From Chlorops oryzae (Eukaryota > Arthropoda > Insecta > Diptera > Chloropidae), in the NCBI GenBank assembly GCA_020466095.1, contig CM035806.1, positions 67,633,762-67,697,761 of the forward strand: DNA of 64,000 nucleotides. The letters are read 5' to 3'. A program made the position numbers and the translations under genes. Shown here one piece after another: positions 8,962-19,935 of this stretch; the first letter of the stretch is position 1; each line of letters starts with the position of its first letter. The notes beneath the pieces were generated by a model that ran no database searches, was not told the origin of the DNA, and was given only the letters and a program-made list of their open reading frames with translations.

Positions 8962-11949
8962 CTATTTAACAAACCATTTTGTTCGCTCAATAAAGCTTGC
9001 TATCCTCACAGGGTTAAGTTCCTCGAGTTCCGATAGGGAGTGAAAGAAGTAATATCCCAAGCTTTTAAATCTCAGTTTAGCAAAGGCTGGGCAGTGCAGG
9101 AGAAGGTGCTGAGGAGTTTCCTCCTCCTCCTCATCCTGACAACTCCTGCAAAAATCGAAGGCAGGTGCCCGTAGCCTTCTGGCATGGGGACCTATGAGGC
9201 AGTGACCGATCAACAGTCCGACTGTCACCGAAAGACGCGTTTTTGACATCCTGAGTAATTCCGCAGTCCGTTTATGCCCTATGCGTGGCCAAGTTAGTCT
9301 AGCTTTCTCACAAAAACCCCCGCTTTCCCATCTCTCTTGAAAGGACCTGTTGGCCCATTCCTCAATGAGAAGGCGACAGGTAGCAAGAGGAACCTCTGTT
9401 TGCTCGCCTGTTCGTGGAGCCGTCAGAGTGGTGCCGTGTCTGGCCAGCTCATCAGCTGTACAGTTCCCAGGAATATCGCTATGTCCAGGTACCCATACGA
9501 TCTCTATTTGGAAGTACTTTCCCATCTCAGACAGAAGGGACAGACACTTATTGACCGATTTTGAATTGACCAGAAAGGAGTCGAGTGATTTAATTGCTGC
9601 CTGACTATCAGTAAAAATACTAACTCTTGTGTGAGTTATCACGTTCCGACGCAGCCATCTAACTGCTTCGCTGATTGCGGCTATCTCTGCCTGAAAGACG
9701 CTACAGTGATCAGGGAGTCTAAAACTAAGACTCACATTGAGCATTTTACAGAAAACACCTCCTCCAACCCTACCTTCCAATTTAGAACCATCTGTAAAGA
9801 AGGTCAGACAATCCCCATCCCGGACGGACCCCCCCTTCCAGTCCTCCCTCAAGGGTATAGAAGTCCGGAAGGGCTTTTCCAGACTAACCGTTGGTACACA
9901 GTAGTCCGTAGTCTCCGGTATGTCGCCCAAAAGAACGGGCATTGGTAGGTTCGAAGTTCTACTTCTTACACCAACTTCCCTCAAACGCAAAGCAGTGGTC
10001 GAAGCCACTCTCTTCGCCGCTATGTCGGGGGGTATAATATTGAGCATCGCACTTAAGGCGAGCGTGGGAGTAGATCCAAGTGCTCCCGTGATACCCACGA
10101 GAGCTAAACGTTGGACCTTGTCTAGTTTTTTGCAAATCGAGGTCTTCTTCAACGCAGGCCACCAGACAGCACAGCCATACAGAAGTATGGGTCTGGCCAC
10201 CACAGTGAAGATCCAGTACACAGCTTTGGGGGACAGCCCCCATCGCTTACCAATGGCCTGTTTGCAACAGTAGAGCGCTACCTCAGCCTTCCTAATGCGC
10301 TTTTCAATCGCCGGCCCCCAGTTTAGTTTCCTATCAACTAGAAGACCCAAATATCTCACGTTGTCTGTGACGGTTAAGGGGACACCATCCAGAGATGGTG
10401 CCCGGAAATGCGGAATTTTGTGCTTCCTTGTGAAAAGAACCAGTTCAGTCTTGCTTGGCTTAACAGCAAGCCCACAGTCCCAGGCCCAGGTTGTCACGAT
10501 TTTTAGATAGGAGTGCATTAGACTACTCAGGGTGTCGAAATGCTTTCCTCTTACCAATAGCGCCACATCGTCTGCATAGGCAACCGTGCGGCATCCATAT
10601 GAATCAAGCCTTTCTAGGAGGCCATTCATTACGATGAGCCACAGAAGAGGTGATAATACTCCCCCTTGGGGAGTTCCTCTTCTGACCCTTCGCGTCCTTA
10701 CCGAGCTTCCCCATTCCGCTACGACAGTTCTGTCCGTAAGCAGTTCGTGAATCATCTCGACCAATCTGCCCGGTATGCCAAGACTAACAAGAGAACTTGT
10801 GATGGCCTCCGGATGTACGTAATTAAAGGCTCCCTCAATGTCTAGGAAGGCTCCCAGTAAGAACTCCTTGTGAGTCAAGGAGCCCTCCACTTGATTTATC
10901 AAGCAGTAAAGAGCCGTATCCACCGACTTCCCCCTCGTATATGCATGCTGGGAGTTGGATAGCCTACTTTTGGGAACTTTGTTCCTAATATATATCTCAA
11001 GAAGTCTCTCCAGGGTTTTCAGGAGAAAGGAGGAGAGACTAATGGGACGAAAGTCCTTAGGTGAGGTGTGTGATCTTTTTCCCGCTTTGGGAATGAAAAC
11101 AACCCTAGTCATCTTCCAGCCCCTAGGGATGTGTCCCAGGCGGACACAGGCAGTGAAGATCGTCTGGAGCCACTTAAGCGCCGTACTGAGCGTTTTCTGT
11201 AGCTGTGCAGGGAAAATACCGTCTAGGCCAGGTGATTTATATGGCTGAAAGGATCTTACAGCCCATATAATCATGTTTTCATTGACTATATCCGACAGCA
11301 GCAAGCTATCCTCCGCCAGGTTCGATGGGATCAGACTAGTCCCTTGCTCCTGAGCTGGAGGAAAGTGCTTATCCATCAAAAACTCGAGGGATTCCTCGCT
11401 ACTTGTAGCCCACCCGCCATTATCAGTCTTAATATAACCAATCGCAGGAGCTCTTTTTGACAGAATTTTACGAAATCTTGTAGCTTCTGAACTGCTTTCT
11501 ACTGATTCGCAGAAAGCCCTCCATGAAGTCCTTTTAGATTTCCTAATCTCAGTCTTATATATGCTAAGGCTAGCCCTGTAAACCTGCCAGTCCTCTGCTT
11601 CATTCGAGCTCTTGGCCCTATTAAACAACCTTCTGCACGATGCTCTGAGGCATCCGATGTCCTAATTCCACCAGTGCGGCTTAGATTTCCCACAGCGTTT
11701 GATTATAGGGCAGGCCACATTGTGAGCTTCCCTGTACGCGGTAGTTAGACTATCTGTCATACACTCTAATTCTTCAGAGTTAGCAGGTGTTCGCGGAGTG
11801 TCTATCAGAAAAGGCCCAATAGTCTCGCTAAAAGTTTTCCAGTTCGTGTTACGGTTGTTCCTGTACGACAGAACTTTGACCTGCTGCGTTCCAGCATTCA
11901 CAGTGAACTGTATATATCGATGGTCGGAGAAGGAGTGTTCCTCCAGCAC
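8962..11949 (-). pseudogene. LINE ORF2: end of endonuclease, reverse transcriptase, RNase H
   Basis: Reading from 11949, the SDHRYI motif of the endonuclease C-terminus comes first, then PHWWN followed by an in-frame TAG at 11664-11662. The RT then runs open from 11628: KSPGLDGI, LGAFLDIEGAFNYV, RRGTPQGGVLSPLLW and the catalytic YADD in VAYADDVALL. An RNase H domain follows (FFTDGSKLEGR, IFTDSQAAIKSL, WVPGHSDIPGN). A Cys/His motif (FCRSCQDEEEEETPQHLLLHC) is near the end. The RT would copy RNA at the nicked target. The single stop and the upstream frameshift near 11955 are the only breaks I see in ORF2. Confidence 0.9.
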
Positions 11950-11956
11950 CTTCCAG

Positions 11957-12529
11957 TCAGTAACAAAATTTTCGTATGGTGTCTAGCACTTCTCTCCGGT
12001 TAGCTGTTATGAAGGTGGGTTCTTCCCCCCTATTGCAAATGCCTACGTTTTCGTTGCATAAATAATCAAAAAGTGACTCACCCCTTTCATTTGTGTCCGT
12101 GCTGTCCCATATTGTGTGGTGCGCGTTTGCATCAGCCCCCACCACCACACCAATGCCCATGGTTTTTGCTTCTGCCAAGAGTCCTCTTAAAACGGGAGGG
12201 GGAGCTTCTATATCGTGGGCCATATAGTCCGAGGCCAGCCAGGTCCTCCTGCCACCAGCCTCTATGCATACAGCAACCGTGTCGTGATCACTAAAGTTTT
12301 GCAGGAAGAAAGCCTTAAAATTTTTCTTAACTAGAATGCATGACCTTGGTTTACCTGAACCAGTCTGACAGAAAATATTATAATTTGAGGTGCCGATCCC
12401 ACAGATCCGATTGTTCCATACCCATGGTTCCTGGACCAGCACCGCATCGGCTCCACCTTGTTCAAGGTGAATAAGGAGATTAGCGGCGGCCGCCTTCGAG
12501 TGGTGAAGATTAATCTGAAGTACCCTCAT
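11957..12529 (-). pseudogene. LINE ORF2 N-terminus: APE-type endonuclease
   Basis: Begins MRVLQINLHHSKAAA at 12529, overlapping the last 20 bases of ORF1. The motifs are those of apurinic-endonuclease-like domains: QINLHHSKAA, VLVQEPW and GADANAHHTIWDS. It would nick target DNA to prime reverse transcription. The frame breaks just before the SDH motif, which is found in another frame at 11949. A short deletion rather than one base seems to be involved, because residues between LDT and the next conserved block do not join cleanly. Confidence 0.88.
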
Positions 12530-13700
12530 GTACTCCAGCAATCTCCACCATCGTTGCGTCCGCCTCGTCGCTCGACGCCAGGAGGTCATCCTCGAAGAGG
12601 CGCGTGAGGCTGGTAATCGACCCAGCTGTGGATATGGATTCCCTTCGCTCTGCAGTCTCCACAGAAGACTGAAGGGAGTTCTCAGCTGCGGTCTCCACCT
12701 CCACACCGCACCCAGGTTTCCGGGTGAGAGCTTCCGGCGTGGTGCCTGCGCCGACCGCGGATTGGGGTCGCTCCTCCGCTCGCGTGGTTTCCACAGATGC
12801 TACGGAAAAACCCAGGGTGTTCACCACCCCTGCGGTCACGCTACTCACTGCCGAGTTTTCGGCAGCGATGCACCCTGCCTTACCACTACTGGTGGGATCC
12901 TGTCCTCCGGCATCAGTCCGGTACACTTTCAGCGCTACCTTACTGAAGCCGTAGGACACGATCCCCTCCGACTCCGCTAGAGGTTTCAGGGACTCGGCGT
13001 TTAGTACGAGTACTACTTGCCGAGTTGATCCCACCGACTCCTCTAGCTTAGCTAGCTTCCAGTTGTGGGTTGGAAGACTTGGATTGCATACCCTAAACAT
13101 TTTTAGGATATGCTCCGGTTCGGAAGGTGTGGTCGGGATCCAAGCTCGAGCTCTCGGACGAGAAGGAATATCCTTTTGGTCCACCGCCACTAGCTTGGCT
13201 CCCGGCCACACCTCCCCTACTTTCGCGATGGCTGCCTTGTACAAGGCAACCGATCGCTCATTTGAGCAGGCGACCAATTTCACCAGCCCCTGATGCCAGC
13301 TAGCATCGTCGCAGGAGGGAGGAGGCCCTGGATTTTCTTCCAAAACCTGGAAGAAGACGGAAGCGAGGGCCATCTCCACCCACTTCCACTTATTCTTGGG
13401 TATCCTACCCTCCTCGACGCTGCTGTCAAGTACGCCCAGGATCAGGCTATTTTTGGCCACCTCACTATAAGACCTCGAAGGGTGAACTTTAGGTCTCTTC
13501 ACTTGAGGAGGTTCCTCCTCCTGAGACCTTTGCCTCTTCGAGGCAAGTCCCACCTTCGAGGCTTCCGCCTGGACCTTACGGGCCCACTCCAGAGATGCAG
13601 CCTGCTTCGCAGTAAGCTGCTCTCTGGGTGTGTTCCCGTATTTCCCAGTAATTTTTTCGGACATGCGTCTGTCCGAGTACGCCTTTTTCGAAGGTGGCAT
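12510..13700 (-). pseudogene. LINE ORF1 protein (nucleic-acid-binding, DUF4780-like)
   Basis: 396 residues from MPPSKKAYSDRR. The N-terminus is Lys/Arg-rich (KRQRSQEEEPPQVKRPKVH). The middle (about 100-250) resembles the insect DUF4780 domain, including GSTRQVVLVLNAESLKPL and SYGFSKVALKVYRTD. The C-terminus is Ser/Thr/Ala-rich. The same frame is open upstream to at least an ATG near 13838 but is cut by TGA at 13709-13707, so the original start was probably further upstream. ORF1 proteins bind the element RNA. The domain name comes from recalled family similarity, not from a search. Confidence 0.75.
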
Positions 13701-13709
13701 CCTCTTTCA

Positions 13710-14479
13710 GGGATTTCTTCCTGCCAAAGTCTTGGCAGAGGGATTCCCAGTAGAGGTTGCCTCCACTCGAGCAAGACCCTTGCTGGTGCTGGCTCCCTGG
13801 TCCAGAGAGCCTCCTGCGGAGGTAGTGCCAGTCATACTCGGCAGATGCAGCGGTGACTGGGTTGCCGGAATCACCACTACTGGTGATTCCGGGAGTTTCG
13901 AAGCCCTGCCTGCTTTGGCTAGCGGTGGCTTTGGTTTGGGGGAAAGCTTCCACTGGTAACTCCTGTAGAAGATCCCCTGGGATTTACGTTTGGCTTCAAA
14001 GCCGAAGAAGAAGAGGCGGTCAAAAATACCAATGCTGAAGACTTTCCTCCGCTCTTTAATGTTGGTTTAGTTTTGTTGTTGTTATTGTTCATGTAAAAAG
14101 GGTCCCCCCCTCGTGGCCGCTATCCTTAATCCGAAGTGCAGTCGCCTATATAGGTCCATGGGTATCTGTGCCGAAGCAGGGAGGTCCATGCGAGGGTTGA
14201 CATGTGCCCTTATGGGACAGATGTTCAGAGCCAACCAGCGTTAAGCGGGACGAAAATCAACCGCACCTGCACCACCAACTTAACGGCGACGGATAAGGAA
14301 CGTACCACGAGGCCTGCCAAGGTTGTACCGGGACGGAGACAACTGTGGCATTAGCCCGAAAGCCATTTCGGTAGGGTATCACCCCGACCTACTCAGGTAA
14401 CAGAATACCACAGTTGCCAGCCCAAGACGTCAAGTCCGAATCAGGTGTCCAAGAGAACAGGCCAAGGTCGTTGCCGTTC
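13710..14479 (-). other. LINE 5' region (ORF1 N-terminal remnant and 5' UTR)
   Basis: Between the ORF1 nonsense codon and the 5' end. 13710-13838 is the probable lost N-terminal coding part. The rest looks like an untranslated leader; it would hold an internal promoter, but I recognise no specific box. Confidence 0.5.
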
Positions 14480-14491
14480 AATGGAAGGTGT

Positions 14492-15128
14492 AGAAACAAA
14501 AATTTATGTAGCCCGCTCACTGCCACGCCCACAAATAGAGAATTTTCATAACTTCCGAAGTAAAAGGCGTAAAAGCTTCAAATTGCAACACAGGTTCACC
14601 AAGACGAATGAAAGGTGTAGGAAAAATTTTTTTATGGCCCGCCCACTGCCACGCCCACAAATGAAGATTTTTCGAAACTTCCGAAGTAAAAGGCGTAGAA
14701 GCTTCGAATTCGCAACATAGGTTCACCAAGGGGAATGAAAGGTGTAGGAAAAATTTTTTTGTGTCCCGCCCACTGCCACGCCCACAAATAAAGATTTTTC
14801 GTAACTTCCGAAGTAAAAGGCGTAGAAGCTTCAAATTCGCAACATAGGTTCAACAAGGCGAATGAAAGGTGTAGGAAAAAATTTTATGTGGCCCGCCCAC
14901 TGCCACGCCCACAAATGAAGATTTTTCGTAACTTCCGAAGTAAAAGGCGTAGAAGCTTCAAATTCGCAACATAGGTTCACCAAGGCGAATGAAAGGTGTA
15001 GGGAAATAATTTATGTTGCCCTCCCACTGCCACGCCCACAAATAGAAAAGCAAAACATAGTGCGCTCATAATGTCGGGACGCTGGGTATTTCAAAGTCGG
15101 GCTTGACCGACTTTAGCTTTCTTACTTG
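14492..15128 (+). mobile_element. DINE-1/Helentron-like element, right part (copy A)
   Basis: Five units of about 127 bp, each with CACTGCCACGCCCACAAAT, a TTCCGAAGTAAAAGGCGTAG block and a GAATGAAAGGTGTAGG block. The end is CGGGACGCTGGGTATTTC, then the hairpin AAAGTCGGGCTTGACCGACTTT region (15092-15115), then CTTACTTG. The terminal hairpin close to one end is characteristic of Helitron-related elements. Continuous with 8279-8869 once the LINE and one target duplication are removed. Confidence 0.75.
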
Positions 15129-15827
15129 TTAAATTCTGTGTTTCGGTTCACTTTTTTGACACATGTAACATATGACATATTGCCTCTGTTGCACTAAAAA
15201 TTTCTGTAGTACTACAATTTTTCCTCGGAGAAATAAATAGAACATTTCTGCTGACATTCCTTACCGAACTGGAGACCAGCCTTATGAACAGAAACTATAA
15301 AAAAAACGCACAAGCCGACTAGATCATTGAAAAATTTTCGCTCCGCTATAGCTGAATTTTCCGCTTACTAAACATGAATTTTTTCAGAATAGTAGCGATC
15401 GTGAATTTCCGTGGGAAAACAAAGCGTTTAGTGTTTTAGTTTTTTTTTTTACTAAAAACTGTCAATTGAAGTACGACATCCGATATAGCAACACGGATCG
15501 GGTTAAGGAATCATCAAATAAAAAGTAAAAAAAAAACTTCAAAAACTTTGATGAAGCTATCTTTGGAAAATTACAATTTAAATCACTTGCAAATTACATA
15601 ATAATAAGTTTTTTTTACTTTAGAAACCTGTAAAAAGTACGGTTATACGCTGAAATCACATGCAGATAGCATGAGGAATGCTTTTAGGCTGGGAAAAGGC
15701 AGAATCTACAAGCGCGAAAGCCTGAAAAGGAAAATAACAGACCAAGCCGACTAATAAAATATTTAAACTCTTATTTTATAAGAATTAATTAAAAAAAAAA
15801 AAAAATATTTTACTAAGCATATATATA
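15129..15827. other. Spacer, nothing recognised
   Basis: AT-rich. I see no ORF, tRNA-like stretch or repeat end in it. Confidence 0.5.
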
Positions 15828-16768
15828 TTAGGTGTAGTAAAAAGAAATCCATTATTGGCAAAATTGTTCGCCATGGACAGGAACAGATGGTAATCACTTG
15901 GTGCCAGGTCCGGACTATAAGGTGGATGCAGAAGAACCTCCCAACCAAACTCCCGGAGCTTCTGGCGAGTCACTATCGATGTGTGTGGCCTGGCGTTGTC
16001 CTGATGGAACACAATTCCTCTCCTGTTAGCCAAAGCTGGCCGCTTATGGGCGATTGCTTCCTTCAGACGGTCCAATTGTTGACAGTAGAGTTCCGAGTTA
16101 AGAGTTTTGCCGTATGGGAGCAGCTCATAGTAGATAATTCCCTGCCAATCCCACCAAACACACAGCAAAACCTTCCTGGCCGTCAATCCTGGCTTGGTCA
16201 CCGTTTCCGCCGGTTCACCGTGTTTCGACCACGACCGTTTTCGCTTGACGTTGTCGTAAGTGACCCACTTTTCATCACCAGTCACCAACCGCTTCAGAAA
16301 TGAGTCGATTTTGTTGCGGTTCAGCAGCGATTCGCAGATGGAAATTCGGTCTGTGAGGTTTTTTTGCGTTAACTCGTGTGGCACCCATACATCGAGCTTC
16401 TTTGTGTATCCAGCCTTATTCAAATGGTTCCACACGGTTTTTTGTGCAATCTTTAGCTCTTTTGCAATCGAAACAGTGCTAACATGACGGTCGGACTCGA
16501 TAATTTCCATGATTTTATCGACATTTTCGACAATTGGCCTTCCAGTGCGTGGTGCATCCTTGACATCGAAGTTACTGGAATGGAATCGATGAAACCAAAA
16601 TTGCGCATGATTGGCTGTTACAGTATCAGGTCCATAAACGCTATTCACATTTTCAGCCGCCTGGCTTGCGTTTTCTCCCTTATCGAAGAAAAACTGTAAA
16701 ATGTAGCGAATTTTCTCTTTGCTGATGTCCATCTTTGACAAGCTCTCAAACAAAACTGAATCAATCAA
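15828..16768 (-). pseudogene. mariner transposase (DD34D), C-terminus deleted
   Basis: Starts at 16768, or more likely at MDISKEKIRYI a few codons in. It has the paired helix-turn-helix DNA-binding part (QAAENVNSVYGPDTV, KTVWNHLNKAGYTKK), WVPHEL, and three catalytic aspartates in VTGDEKWV, FHQDNARPHT and SPDLAPSDYHLF. The last two are 34 residues apart, as in mariner. Just after SDYHLFLSMANNFA the family-typical C-terminal 50 or so residues are gone and the frame runs on through the inverted repeat into flanking DNA. The protein is probably inactive; the ends could still be mobilised in trans. Confidence 0.9.
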
Positions 16769-16917
16769 TCAAAAAAGTGTCAAAAAAGCTTTTTTAGTAA
16801 GAACTGTCATCTTTCTAATGCCCCCTAGCGGAACACGATCGGACTTATACAACGCGAAATGCAGATAAATAACGCCATCTATTGGAAAAATAATGGATTT
16901 CTTTTTACTACACCTAA
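15828..16917 (-). mobile_element. mariner transposon, internally deleted (1090 bp)
   Basis: Perfect 29-bp terminal inverted repeats start TTAGGTGTAGTAAAAAG (15828-15856 and 16889-16917). TA lies on both sides (15826-15827, 16918-16919), the mariner target duplication. The length is short of the usual 1.25-1.3 kb because the transposase 3' end is missing. Confidence 0.93.
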
Positions 16918-16928
16918 TATGTATGTAT

Positions 16929-17615
16929 TAGTGATGTAACGAATGTCAAATTTTAGCATTCGCGAATGCGAATGCGAATGCCTACTCATATTCGCGAATG
17001 CGAATGCGAATATTCAGTTTTTGAATCTATATCTCAAATTTGGCACACATCACCAAATCAATTCATTTATTTATATAGCGCACCAACTTTGGAAAAAAAT
17101 AATTCTTTCATAAGTAAAAGAAATTACACATTTCGATGTTAAATTTCAAAGTGTTAAAAAAACAGTCACATGACAACAACAAAACTAATCCGACGATTTC
17201 GTGCAAGCATAATGCCCCTGCGCAATACGCAATGTTATTGTCGTTTTTCGTTTAGTAGCCCTCAGACGGTCGTTCTTGTATGAAAATTTATGTGAAGGAA
17301 CTTAAAGGCATTCCAAATGCGTTTAATTCAGGGAAGAATTTGACAACATGGACTTTCTTATATACGTTTCATACTAAAATAGTTTTTTTTAATTGCAATA
17401 TCTGTGTAACGGTAGCACATAAAAAATTCTTTAAATGCTAAAATATTGGCTTTTAAATTTAAATTTAAAAAATCGATTAAAGAATACATTTTTGGTCAAT
17501 TTTCTGCTAATTATATATTCGCAAAATATTCGCAACATTTTGCGAATGCGAATGCGAATGTGAAAAAACATGCGAATATTCGCGAATGCGAATGCGAATA
17601 TTCGTTACATCACTA
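16929..17615. mobile_element. hAT-type MITE (687 bp)
   Basis: Terminal inverted repeats TAGTGATGTAACGAAT / ATTCGTTACATCACTA (16 bp) are flanked by a perfect 8-bp duplication GTATGTAT (16921-16928 and 17616-17623). 8-bp duplications are characteristic of hAT transposons. Subterminal runs of GCGAATGCGAAT occur at both ends. No ORF. Inserted only a few bases from the mariner end. Confidence 0.88.
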
Positions 17616-17649
17616 GTATGTATAATATACATATAAATGCAGTTTTAAA

Positions 17650-18458
17650 CAAGTAAGAAAGCCAAAGTCGGTCAAGCCCGACTTTGAAATACCCAGCGTC
17701 CCGACATAATGAGCGCACTATGTTTTGCTTCTCTATTTGTGGGCGTGGCAGTGGGAGGGCAACATTAATTATTTCCCTACACCTTTCATTCGCCTTGGTG
17801 AACCTATGTTGCGAATTTGAAGCTTCTACGCCTTTTACTTCGGAAGTTACGAAAAATCTACATTTGTGGGCGTGGCAGTGGGCGGTATAAATAAATTTGT
17901 TTCCTACACCTTTCATTCGCCTTGGTCAACCTATATTGCGAATTTGAAGCTTCAACGCCATTTACTTCACAAGTTACGAAAAATCTCCATTTGTGGGCAT
18001 GGCTGTGGGCGGGCCACATAAATTTTTTTCTTACACATTTAGTTTGCCTTGGTCAACCTATGTTGTGAATTTGAAGCTTCTAAGACTTTTACTTCACAAG
18101 TTACGATAAGCCTTTATTTGCGGGCGTGGCTCGAGAAGGACGGCGTCCGTTTTTTTGCAGGATATATCCCTTTACGTAGTTTACCAGTACACCAAATATC
18201 AATGAAATGTGTTGCGTGGTTCGCAAGTTACAAGCATTTTACTGAAAACACATTAAATTCATTTGTGGGCGTGGCAGTTGGCGGATGTCGCCCATTTCTA
18301 CTAAGGATCATACTCGAATCCCGATATATCTGTGTCCTAAATTTCGACTTGGTTGGTCCAGCCGTTTCGGAGCATATCCGGACACAGACGGACGGACGGA
18401 CGGTCAGACGGTCAGACGTACATGTCTAAATCGATTCAATTTTTGATCCTGATCAAGA

Positions 18459-18489
<31 letters not shown>

Positions 18490-18554
18490 TATATCTACGG
18501 AGCGTTATTCTGGCTGTTACAAGATACCCTAATATACCCTGCTTACGCTGGGTA
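17650..18554 (-). mobile_element. DINE-1/Helentron-like element (family 1, copy B)
   Basis: Opposite orientation to copy A: starts CAAGTAAGAAAGCC, then the AAAGTCGG...CCGACTTT hairpin, then three tandem units with GGGCGTGGCAGTGGG, then a GGACGGACGG core (18389-18415), ATGTCTAAATCGATTCAA, an (AT)n run and ACGCTGGGTAC. ORFs that run through it are by-products of the repeat. Confidence 0.78.
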
Positions 18555-18599
18555 CAAAAATGAACGAAAAAAAACCATTTAAACAGAAATCATACAATA

Positions 18600-18713
18600 G
18601 GGGTATTCACAAAGGAGTCGGAAAATGGGAAAGTCGGAAAATCGAAAAATTTTAAGTAATTAAAAAGATGCACAAAGCTTAAACATTTTTTAACACGCCT
18701 TTGTGAATACCCC
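18600..18713. mobile_element. Short MITE (114 bp) with TA duplication
   Basis: Perfect 16-bp inverted ends GGGGTATTCACAAAGG / CCTTTGTGAATACCCC flanked by TA (18598-18599 and 18714-18715). No coding capacity. The TA target fits a Tc1/mariner-type parent. Confidence 0.82.
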
Positions 18714-18746
18714 TAATATAAAAATTGAAACAAATCAAAGAAAAAA

Positions 18747-19935
18747 CAAGTAAGAAAGTTCAAGTCGGTCAGGCCCGACTTTGAAATACCCAGCGTCCTG
18801 ACGTTATGAACGCACTATGTTTTGCTTCTCTATTTATGGGCGTGACAGTGGGAGGGCCACATAAATAATTTCCCTACACCTTTCATTCGCCTTGCTGAAC
18901 CTATGTTGCGAATTTGAAGCTTCTACGACTTTTACTTCGGAAGTTACGATAAATCTTCATTTGTGGGCGTGGCAGTGGGCGGGCCAAATAAAATTTTTTC
19001 CTACACCTTTCATTCGCCTTGGTGAACCTATGTTGCGATTTTGAAGCTTCTACGCCTTTTACCTCGGAAGTTACGAAAAATCTTCATTTGTGGGCGTGGC
19101 AGTGGGCGGGCCTCATAAAATTTTTTCCTACACCTTTCATTCGTCTTGGTCAACCTATGTTGAGAATTTGAAGCTTCTATGTCTTTTACTTCGGAAGTTA
19201 CGAAAATTCTCCATTTGTGGGCGTGGCAGTGGGCGGGATACATAAATTTTTCTTCCTACACCTTTCATTTGCCTTTGTCAACCTATGTTGCGATTTTGAA
19301 GCTTCTACGCCTTTTACCTCGGAAGTTACGAAAAATCTTCATTTGTGGGCGTAGCAGTGGGCGGACCGCATACAATTTTTTCCTACACCTTTCATTCGTC
19401 TTGGTCAACCTATGTTGCGAATTTGAAGATTCTACGCCTTTTACTTCACAAGTTACGATAAGCCCTTATTTGTGGGCTTATTTGTGGGCGTGGCTCACGG
19501 AGGGCGGCGTCCATTTTTTTCCAGGATATGTCCCATTTTGTAGTTTACCAGTACACCAAATATCAATGGAATGTGTTGAGTGGTTCGCAAGTTACAAGCA
19601 TTTTACTGAAAACACATTATATTCATTTTTGGGCGTGGCAGTGGGCGGATGTCTCCCATTTTTACTTAGGATCATACTCGGATCCCGATATACCTGTGTG
19701 CCAAATTTCGACTTGATTGGTCCAGCCGTTTCGGAGGAGATCCGACCACGGACGGACGGACAGACGGACGGACGGACAGACGGACAGACGGACGGACGGA
19801 CAGACGGACATGTCTAAATCGATTCAGTTTTTGATCCTGATCATTTCTATTTATATATGTCTATATCTCCGGAGCTTAGTTCTCCCTGTTACAAGATTCG
19901 CACAAAACTAATATACCCCGCTTACGCTGGGTATA
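18747..19935 (-). mobile_element. DINE-1/Helentron-like element (family 1, copy C)
   Basis: Same orientation as copy B: hairpin end, five or more units of about 127 bp (GGGCGTGGCAG recurs near 18838, 18966, 19093, 19220 and 19347), a different final unit with AGGATATGTCCC, a GGACGGACAGACGGAC core (19746-19812), then CCGCTTACGCTGGGTATA. The 127-bp spacing read off the coordinates is the clearest family signature. Confidence 0.8.

Larger units (their letters stand above)
8870..14479 (-). mobile_element. Non-LTR retrotransposon with RNase H (I/LOA-like), full span
   Basis: 5610 bp on the minus strand, flanked by AATGAAAGGTGT (8858-8869) and AATGGAAGGTGT (14480-14491), a 12-bp target duplication with one mismatch. 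It carries ORF1, then an overlapping ORF2 with APE-type endonuclease, RT and RNase H. The 3' end reads CTAACCTAACCTAA on the element strand. It looks complete at the 5' end. ORF2 carries a frameshift and a nonsense codon and ORF1 carries an early nonsense codon, so the copy is dead. Clade (LOA or I) is a guess from the RNase H domain and the type of ORF1. Confidence 0.9.

Noticed and set aside
9337..11248. Several plus-strand ORFs of 70-117 codons
   Set aside because: They lie antisense to the LINE RT and have no domain; they are shadows of its coding sequence.
12528..13959. Plus-strand ORFs up to 187 codons and alternative minus frames
   Set aside because: Antisense or out-of-frame to the LINE ORF1; their composition reflects the GC-rich real frame.
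14445..14856. ORFs of 74-105 codons in the tandem repeats
   Set aside because: They repeat with the 127-bp period and exist only because 127-bp units happen to lack stops.
18049..19911. ORFs of 126 and 212 codons with RTDG-type repeats
   Set aside because: They run through DINE-like units and the GGACGGAC core; not proteins.
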